Source: UBA7672 sp035548775
GTDB taxonomy: Bacteria > Pseudomonadota > Alphaproteobacteria > Caulobacterales > Hyphomonadaceae
Direction of reading: 5' to 3'
Assembly (NCBI GenBank): GCA_035548775.1
Contig: DASZSI010000337.1
Location: 1-19,986, forward strand
DNA: 19,986 nt
Below are positions 8,141 through 12,085 of this stretch, piece after piece (the stretch's first letter is position 1; every line of letters starts with the position of its first letter). Below the pieces are notes generated by a model. The model made no database searches. It was given only the letters and a program-made list of their open reading frames with translations, and was not told the origin of the DNA. A program made the translations under genes and the position numbers.

Positions 8141-8166
8141 AACGCGACTTTGCTCAGGTTAGTTCC
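8141..8166 (-). promoter_or_regulatory. EcfG-type general-stress promoter upstream of crp-like gene
   Basis: Reading the minus strand, GGAAC (8166-8162) is followed by 17 bp and then CGTT (8144-8141). This is an exact match to the alphaproteobacterial EcfG (general stress sigma) consensus GGAAC-N16/17-CGTT. It points at the crp-like gene, giving a leader of about 175 nt to ATG 7958. All nine specified positions match and the spacing is right. It is an inference that EcfG uses it. Confidence 0.55.
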
Positions 8167-8324
8167 GTGAAAAAAAGCATAGTGAAAGCAGCCGATAGGG
8201 TTCCTTGCTGTCTCGATCAAAAGCAGTGGCGAGACTAAGCCCACCCCGCCCCAATCAGGGCCAACTTTTGCTTCCCGAAGGCGCGCCTCTGCCTGGATAT
8301 TCTAGCGGGGCTTGAAGGGCGACT

Positions 8325-8342
8325 GGCGGCGGCCGGGCCGCC
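8325..8342. repeat. GC-rich inverted repeat
   Basis: Arms GGCGGC (8325-8330) and GCCGCC (8337-8342) flank a 6-nt GGCCGG spacer, 62 bp upstream of the PF04020 gene. No T-run follows, so it is not a classical terminator; it may be a structured leader or a chance GC-rich dyad. Confidence 0.3.
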
Positions 8343-8403
8343 GGGGACATCTAAAACCAGACAGCGTCAGATATTATCTCTGGGATCTGGAGGACCGCTT
8401 TCC

Positions 8404-8778
8404 ATGCCCATTCTCGCCAGCTGGCTGGCCACCGCGCTTGCCCTGATGATCGGCGACCGGTTGCTGTCCGGCGTGTTTGTCGGCGGCTGGTTTCCCGCCC
8501 TCGTGGCGGCCGCCGTGCTGGGCTTTGTCAACGTCACGGTGAAGCCGATCCTGTTCATCCTGACGCTGCCGATCAACCTGCTGACGCTGGGCCTGTTCAC
8601 CTTCGTGCTCAACGCGATGATGCTGGGCATGGTCTCGTGGCTGGTTCCGGGTTTCCAGGTGGCGAGCCTGCTCTCGGGCATCGGCCTCGCGATCATCATC
8701 GCCATCGTCCATGCGCTGGCTATCAGCCTGTTCGGCCGCAACCGGCCGCCGCGCCGCCTGCCCCACGACTACCGCTAG
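8404..8778 (+). CDS. PF04020 (phage_holin_4_2 / YvlD-like) membrane protein
   Basis: This is a 124-residue protein with four hydrophobic helices and the family signature VLGFVNVTVKPILFILTLPIN followed by LLTLGLFTFVLNAMM. The Pfam label 'phage holin' is historical. This branch (YvlD-like) is a widespread chromosomal inner-membrane protein of unknown function, and no phage genes are nearby. GGAGGA at 8389-8394 gives a good ribosome binding site 9 bp before the ATG. The C-terminal tail (GRNRPPRRLPHDYR) is basic and probably cytoplasmic. It appears monocistronic, as the next gene has its own operator. Confidence 0.88.
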   Translation: MPILASWLATALALMIGDRLLSGVFVGGWFPALVAAAVLGFVNVTVKPILFILTLPINLLTLGLFTFVLNAMMLGMVSWLVPGFQVASLLSGIGLAIIIAIVHALAISLFGRNRPPRRLPHDYR

Positions 8779-8810
8779 GATCAGCGGCCGTTTTCCGGTT
8801 CAAATAGTTG

Positions 8811-8841
8811 TTGCCAACATTTAGCAATTACGCTAAATGTT
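8811..8841 (+). promoter_or_regulatory. ArsR-type operator and overlapping promoter
   Basis: A perfect 10-bp inverted repeat, AACATTTAGC (8816-8825) and GCTAAATGTT (8832-8841), with a 6-bp spacer lies directly before the ArsR-type gene. It overlaps a candidate promoter: TTGCCA (8811-8816), 17 bp, then the weak -10 TAAATG (8834-8839). Transcription would start near 8846, almost at the ATG (8848), implying a leaderless mRNA and classic autorepression by the encoded regulator. Confidence 0.75.
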
Positions 8842-8847
8842 TGCGGC

Positions 8848-9150
8848 ATGCCGAAACCGGGTGCGCCAAGGCCTGACGCGTATGAGGCGCTGTTCATTGC
8901 ACTGGCGCATCCCGCGCGCCGGCACATCCTGATGACGCTGAACTTCGAGGGGGGAGACATGATCGCAGGCGACATTGCCTCCCTCTTCGCTCACGCCTGG
9001 CCCACCACCACGCGCCACTTGAAGGTGCTGGAGGATGCCGGCCTGGTCCGCCACGAGCGGCAGGGGCGCGAGCGCGTCTATCGCCTCGATCACAGGCAGC
9101 TGGCGCTCGCGCGCGATTGGCTCGACTGGTTCTTCAAACCGACTTCGTGA
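8848..9150 (+). CDS. ArsR/SmtB-type winged-helix transcriptional regulator
   Basis: This is a 100-residue regulator. The pattern ALFIALAHPARRHILMTLNFEGGDMIAGDIASLFAHAWPTTTRHLKVLEDAGLVRHERQGRERVYRL is a complete ArsR winged helix with the recognition helix at PTTTRHLKVLEDAGL. It contains no cysteine, so a classic arsenic or cadmium thiol site is absent. It fits the SdpR-like class that autorepresses and controls an adjacent enzyme gene. There is no ribosome binding site before ATG 8848, consistent with the leaderless promoter described above. Eight bases separate its stop from the ATG of the VOC gene, so the two form an operon under the palindromic operator. Confidence 0.88.
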   Translation: MPKPGAPRPDAYEALFIALAHPARRHILMTLNFEGGDMIAGDIASLFAHAWPTTTRHLKVLEDAGLVRHERQGRERVYRLDHRQLALARDWLDWFFKPTS

Positions 9151-9158
9151 GACCCAAG

Positions 9159-9554
9159 ATGTCCGCCCAACCTGAAATCCCGCAGCTCTTCCGCCTCAAC
9201 GTCGAAGTCGGCGATGTCGCCGCCGCCGCGAAACTCTACGGCGACCTGTTCGCCCAGCCCGCACGGCCGCAACCCGGCAACCGCGTCTACCTCAATTGCG
9301 GCGCCGTCGCGCTGCAGGTCGTTGGCGTGCCTGCGCCCAGGCCGGTTCCGAAGGCGCTTTACTTCACCGTCAGCGATCTCGACGCCGTTCACACTCGCGC
9401 CAGGGCGCTTGGGATCGATTCCAATGACAAGGTGCACGGCATGCGCGGCGGCGACATCAATGTGAAACCGTGGGGCGAACGGTCCTTCTACGCCGACGAT
9501 CCGTGGGGCAATACGTTCTGCTTTGTCGAAGCGGGCACTGTCTACACAGGCTAG
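9159..9554 (+). CDS. VOC (glyoxalase/bleomycin resistance-like) family protein
   Basis: This is a 131-residue single-domain vicinal-oxygen-chelate fold protein. Two beta-alpha-beta modules can be followed: FRLNVEVGDVAAAAKLYGDLF…YLNCGAVALQVV, then LYFTVSDLDAVHTRARALGI…WGERSFYADDPWGNTFCFVE. The GERSFYADDPWGN segment near the C-terminus is the family hallmark. The N-terminal metal ligand position (usually H or Q) is not evident in FRLNV, so metal binding and enzymatic activity are uncertain. ATG 9159 is preferred over an upstream TTG because the fold begins there and it clears the ArsR stop. ArsR-VOC pairing is common and suggests the regulator controls this gene. Confidence 0.85.
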   Translation: MSAQPEIPQLFRLNVEVGDVAAAAKLYGDLFAQPARPQPGNRVYLNCGAVALQVVGVPAPRPVPKALYFTVSDLDAVHTRARALGIDSNDKVHGMRGGDINVKPWGERSFYADDPWGNTFCFVEAGTVYTG

Positions 9555-9555
9555 C

Positions 9556-9573
9556 GCAGCGACATCGCGCTGC
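9556..9573. terminator. possible hairpin terminator after the VOC gene
   Basis: Stem GCAGCG (9556-9561) pairs with CGCTGC (9568-9573) around ACATCG, starting 2 bp after the VOC stop. There is no T-tract, so termination is uncertain; it may instead protect the 3' end. Confidence 0.3.
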
Positions 9574-9598
9574 TAGGCTGGCCGGGTTCGGAGGGGCC

Positions 9599-10111
9599 AT
9601 GCGCCGCCTGCTCTCTCTTCTTGCCGCCAGCCTGTTGTTAGCCGCCAACGCCGAGGCAAAAACGCCGCTTGCCGACTGGGCCGGCGTCTACAAGCATCAG
9701 TTCAAGAACGGCGACGTTGAGGGCCATAGCTATCAGTCCGAAGACATTCTCGAGCTCGTCCCCGTCGACGACACGCACGCCTATGTCCGCATCGCGCTGG
9801 AATTCTTCAACGGCCATTCCTGCAGCTTTGCGGAAGTAATGACGCTGGAAGACGCCAGGCTGATCTGGCGCGGCAAGAAGGAATACGATTTCGATCCCTG
9901 TACGCTCGGCGTCTCGGCCGACCAGAGCAAGATCCACATCGAGGACATCAGCCGCACCTGCCTCAGCTATTACTGTGGCGCGCGGGGCATGCTCGACGGC
10001 GCCTCCTGGCCTCTCTCCGCCAAGCGGCCGATCCGTTACATGGACCGCCTCAAAGGTTCGCGAGAATTCAAGGACGCCATCGCTTCGGCCAAATCCGCGC
10101 CGAAACCTTAG
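9599..10111 (+). CDS. secreted cysteine-containing protein, unknown function
   Basis: This is a 170-residue protein with a Sec signal peptide (RRLLSLLAASLLLAANAEA, cleavage expected around residue 20). The mature part opens with DWAGVYKHQFKNGDVEG and contains a paired-cysteine arrangement: NGHSCSF, FDPCTLG, SRTCLSYYCGARG. The C…YCGARG element and the DWAGVY start recur in uncharacterised periplasmic proteins; I know no function for them. Disulfide bonding is likely given the even number of mature cysteines. A strong ribosome binding site (GGAGGGG, 9590-9596) sits just before ATG 9599. It is convergent with the cupredoxin gene, with only 3 bp between the stops. Confidence 0.8.
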   Translation: MRRLLSLLAASLLLAANAEAKTPLADWAGVYKHQFKNGDVEGHSYQSEDILELVPVDDTHAYVRIALEFFNGHSCSFAEVMTLEDARLIWRGKKEYDFDPCTLGVSADQSKIHIEDISRTCLSYYCGARGMLDGASWPLSAKRPIRYMDRLKGSREFKDAIASAKSAPKP

Positions 10112-10114
10112 CCG

Positions 10115-10495
10115 TCACGGGCCCACCGACAGGACGCCCTTCATGCCGGGGTGGTAGCGGCAGGCGAACGGAATATCGCCGGTCTTGGTGAGCACCATTT
10201 TCACCCGTGTATTCGGCCTGATCGTGTAATCGAAGCTCTTGTCCTTCGCGGTGGCGGAGTGCTGCAGGAAATCGTCGTTGAACCATTCGATGGTGTCGCC
10301 GACGTGCAAGCCTGTAGGGATGGGCGCGAAGACCATATCCTTCATGCCGATGGTGTAGATGGCCGGCGTACGCGGCTTTGGCCTGGCGGTTTTCGCGGCC
10401 TTCGGTTTCTGTGCAAGCGCCGGACCGGCGAGCGCGGCAAGAGAGGCGGCCAAGGCCGCCCCTCCCGCCAGCAGGAAGTCCCGTCTGTGGGGCAC
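10115..10495 (-). CDS. Tat-exported cupredoxin (plastocyanin/azurin-like copper protein)
   Basis: This is a 126-residue type-1 copper protein of the periplasm. A twin-arginine signal opens the protein (HRRDFLLAGGAALAASLAALAGPALA), and a Lys/Pro linker follows. The cupredoxin fold starts at YTIGMKDMVFAPIPTGLHVGDTIEWFNDD. Copper ligands are His79 (LQHSATA), Cys112, His115 and Met118 (CRYHPGM), a complete set. Such proteins shuttle electrons or buffer copper. The start is GTG at 10495, 8 bp after the stop of the DUF4142 gene, so it is translated from the same mRNA and inherits the ECF-type promoter upstream of that gene. Redox partner unknown. Confidence 0.9.
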   Translation of the reverse strand: MPHRRDFLLAGGAALAASLAALAGPALAQKPKAAKTARPKPRTPAIYTIGMKDMVFAPIPTGLHVGDTIEWFNDDFLQHSATAKDKSFDYTIRPNTRVKMVLTKTGDIPFACRYHPGMKGVLSVGP

Positions 10496-10503
10496 GGGAC
10501 CGC

Positions 10504-11025
10504 CTATTTCAGTTCCATCGCGGCGTGTTCGGCGTGGTGCTGGTGCTCGGTGAACAGCTTGAGGCCTGTCTGCAACAGGGATTTCAGTTCGGCGTTCTGC
10601 GCGTTCGGGATCAGCGTCGAGGACAGCGCGCCATTGACCGTCTTGTGGTAGGCGACCTCGTTGTTGAGGTAGGCCTTGTCGAAGGCTGCGCCATCGAGCT
10701 TGGCGTATTCGGCCAGTTTGGCGTCGGCGTCTTTCTTCAGCGCCTGGCTGGTCTCATTGTCGTCCGGCGTGACGTTGAGCTTCTTCACCAGGGCCAAAGC
10801 CTTGTCGTTCACGGCCTGGTGGTCGCGCACCATTTCCTTGGCGAAGTCGAGGACCGCCTTGTTCTTCGACTTGGCGATCGCCTGCTTGCCGGCGGCGATG
10901 TCGATATTGCCGGCGGTGTAGGCGATGTGAGCGATCTGGGCGTCCGTCGGCGGCTTGGGCGCCTGGGCTTCGGCGCCGCCGGCGACCAGCAGCGCGGCAA
11001 TAGCTAAGCCAATCGATTTCATCAT
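10504..11025 (-). CDS. DUF4142 domain-containing periplasmic protein
   Basis: This is a protein of about 173 residues. A signal peptide (MKSIGLAIAALLVAGGAEA) precedes a predicted all-helical DUF4142 domain (DAQIAHIAYTAGNIDIAAGKQAIAKSKNKAVLDFAKEMVRDHQAVNDKALALVKKL…). The family is usually described as ferritin-like. The conserved FAKEMVRDHQ helix is present, and the C-terminal helix has a histidine cluster (FTEHQHHAEHAAMELK) that could bind metal. ATG 11025, next to a second ATG at 11022, has a good ribosome binding site (GGAGAAAAG). The frame extends upstream to 11154, but that would cross the ECF-type promoter. The gene sits between the ECF sigma gene and the cupredoxin gene and is probably under that sigma factor. 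Function is unproven; periplasmic metal or oxidative stress is a reasonable guess. Confidence 0.88.
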   Translation of the reverse strand: MMKSIGLAIAALLVAGGAEAQAPKPPTDAQIAHIAYTAGNIDIAAGKQAIAKSKNKAVLDFAKEMVRDHQAVNDKALALVKKLNVTPDDNETSQALKKDADAKLAEYAKLDGAAFDKAYLNNEVAYHKTVNGALSSTLIPNAQNAELKSLLQTGLKLFTEHQHHAEHAAMELK

Positions 11026-11066
11026 GTCTTTTCTCCAGTTGGCGGGGGCCGTCTCTTCGGCCAGCC

Positions 11067-11097
11067 ATTGGATGCGGCGGGCCGACGAAAGGTTCCC
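11067..11097 (-). promoter_or_regulatory. ECF-type promoter of the DUF4142-cupredoxin operon
   Basis: On the minus strand, GGGAACCTTT (11097-11088) is the -35 element, followed by 13 bp and CATCCAAT (11074-11067) as the -10. It matches the promoter in front of the sigma gene in 10/10 and 7/8 positions, with spacing differing by one. The implied leader is about 35 nt. Confidence 0.75.
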
Positions 11098-11119
11098 GGC
11101 GGTCTCTCTGGAGGATTGT

Positions 11120-11836
11120 TTACAAGGCGGGCTCGTCCGTGATCCCCGCTTCAAGCCTGGCGATCACGACGTCAGTCATGCGCAGGCAACGAGCGCCGAG
11201 AAATGGAAAGGCGCCCTTCATTCCCGCGCCGATCTTCTTGTCCAGGGCCTCGCGGAGCATCTTGCGTGCGCGATGTAGTCGCGTCTTCACCGTCTCCGGC
11301 CTTACATCCAGCGCGGCGGCGGTTTCCTCGATCGAGCAGTCCTCCACGTCGCGCAACACGAAGACTTCGCGGAAACCTTCAGGTAGCGCATCCACCGCCT
11401 GCTCGATCAGATGGCGAATCTGGACACGCGCAGCGCTGGCCTCGGGCGTCTCGTCCGATTGGGTGGGAAACGCCACCACGCGCGGATCCCCTGCAGCCAG
11501 GTTCATACTGCCGATATCGACCGTGTCGCGGCGCGTCCGAAGGCGGCCCCGCGCCTCGTTCACGGTGATACGGGTGAGCCAGGTGAGAATGCTCGCCTCC
11601 CCTCTGAAAGTGTCCAGTCGCGAGAAGGCCCGCACATAGGCTTCCTGAACGACATCTTCGGCTTCGGACTCGTTCACCACGATGGCCCGGGCGGTCCGAA
11701 ACAGCCGCTGGTTGCAGCGTTGCATGATCGCGCGAAAAGCGTCGTGGCTGCCCCGCCGGGCAAGCGCGACCAGTTCGCCCTCGCCTAGCGCCAGGTATTC
11801 TGCTTCCACCTTTTTCGGGGCAGCCAAACCCACCAT
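11120..11836 (-). CDS. ECF-family RNA polymerase sigma factor
   Basis: This is a 238-residue extracytoplasmic-function sigma factor. Region 2 (about 25-92) contains RLFRTARAIVVNESEAEDVVQEAYVRAFSRLDTFRGEASILTWLTRITVNEA. Region 4 (about 138-195) contains LIEQAVDALPEGFREVFVLRDVEDCSIEETAAALDVRPETVKTRLHRARKML. A C-terminal tail of about 40 residues (GAFPFLGARCLRMTDVVIARL) follows region 4. No anti-sigma gene is adjacent, so its control is not evident. ATG 11836 is chosen because the frame's more upstream GTG (11899) lies inside the promoter it appears to use. Its own promoter motif is repeated before the next operon, which points to autoregulation. It is divergent from clpB. Confidence 0.9.
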   Translation of the reverse strand: MVGLAAPKKVEAEYLALGEGELVALARRGSHDAFRAIMQRCNQRLFRTARAIVVNESEAEDVVQEAYVRAFSRLDTFRGEASILTWLTRITVNEARGRLRTRRDTVDIGSMNLAAGDPRVVAFPTQSDETPEASAARVQIRHLIEQAVDALPEGFREVFVLRDVEDCSIEETAAALDVRPETVKTRLHRARKMLREALDKKIGAGMKGAFPFLGARCLRMTDVVIARLEAGITDEPAL

Positions 11837-11854
11837 CTCCCTGGATGACACTCT

Positions 11855-11884
11855 ATTAGATGGGGCTCGCGCCGAAAGGTTCCC
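11855..11884 (-). promoter_or_regulatory. autoregulatory ECF-type promoter of the sigma gene
   Basis: On the minus strand, GGGAACCTTT (11884-11875), 12 bp, then CATCTAAT (11862-11855). GGAAC -35 boxes are characteristic of ECF sigma factors. Transcription would start near 11848, leaving a leader of about 12 nt before ATG 11836. Confidence 0.7.
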
Positions 11885-11952
11885 ACGCCGACTCCCCACC
11901 CAAAAAGCGCCGATTCGAAGCGTTCGGGCGCGGAAAGCAAGCGTTGCCTCCC

Positions 11953-11984
11953 CTTGCGTGCAAGGCCGGAAATCCTACCTCTTG
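11953..11984 (+). promoter_or_regulatory. RpoH (sigma32)-type heat-shock promoter of clpB
   Basis: CTTG (11953-11956), 17 bp, then CCTACCT with G at 11984. This fits the alphaproteobacterial heat-shock consensus CTTG-N17/18-CYTATNTNNNG with one mismatch. The -35 is embedded in a 14-bp palindrome, CCTTGC-GT-GCAAGG (11952-11965). The leader to ATG 12086 would be about 95 nt and contains a small TTCG-loop hairpin (11999-12015). Confidence 0.55.
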
Positions 11985-12085
11985 GCATGGATCAATCCCA
12001 CCGCCTTCGGGGGTGCTATTGACCATGGGGCGCCGGTTCCGGGCTCCGTTCTGAATACACTGACTGCTTTCAACAAGGGTCATAC

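Larger units (their letters stand above)
7959..8403. other. 445-bp intergenic region between crp-like gene and PF04020 gene
   Basis: I see no convincing protein gene here. The region holds the leftward EcfG-like promoter (8141-8166), a GC-rich hairpin GGCGGC/GCCGCC at 8325-8342 without a T-tract, and TATTAT at 8372-8377 as a possible -10 for the rightward gene. GGAGGA at 8389-8394 is that gene's ribosome binding site. A 29-codon rightward ORF (8073-8162) with an upstream GAGGG and a 23-codon GTG ORF (8167-8238) exist but have no other support. Confidence 0.5.

Noticed and set aside
8170..8200. Second minus-strand GGAAC upstream of the crp-like gene as another EcfG promoter
   Set aside because: No CGTT lies at 16-17 bp; only the site at 8166-8141 has both boxes.
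8167..8238. 23-codon GTG ORF in the intergenic region
   Set aside because: Very short, with no clear ribosome binding site and no motif; indistinguishable from chance.
8404..8778. Phage origin suggested by the 'phage holin' family name
   Set aside because: The sequence fits the chromosomal YvlD-like branch of PF04020, and no lysis, capsid or integrase genes are near.
12024..12040. GGAACC on the minus strand upstream of the sigma gene as a third ECF promoter
   Set aside because: The following bases do not contain CATCYAAT at 12-13 bp, and the CTTT extension is missing.
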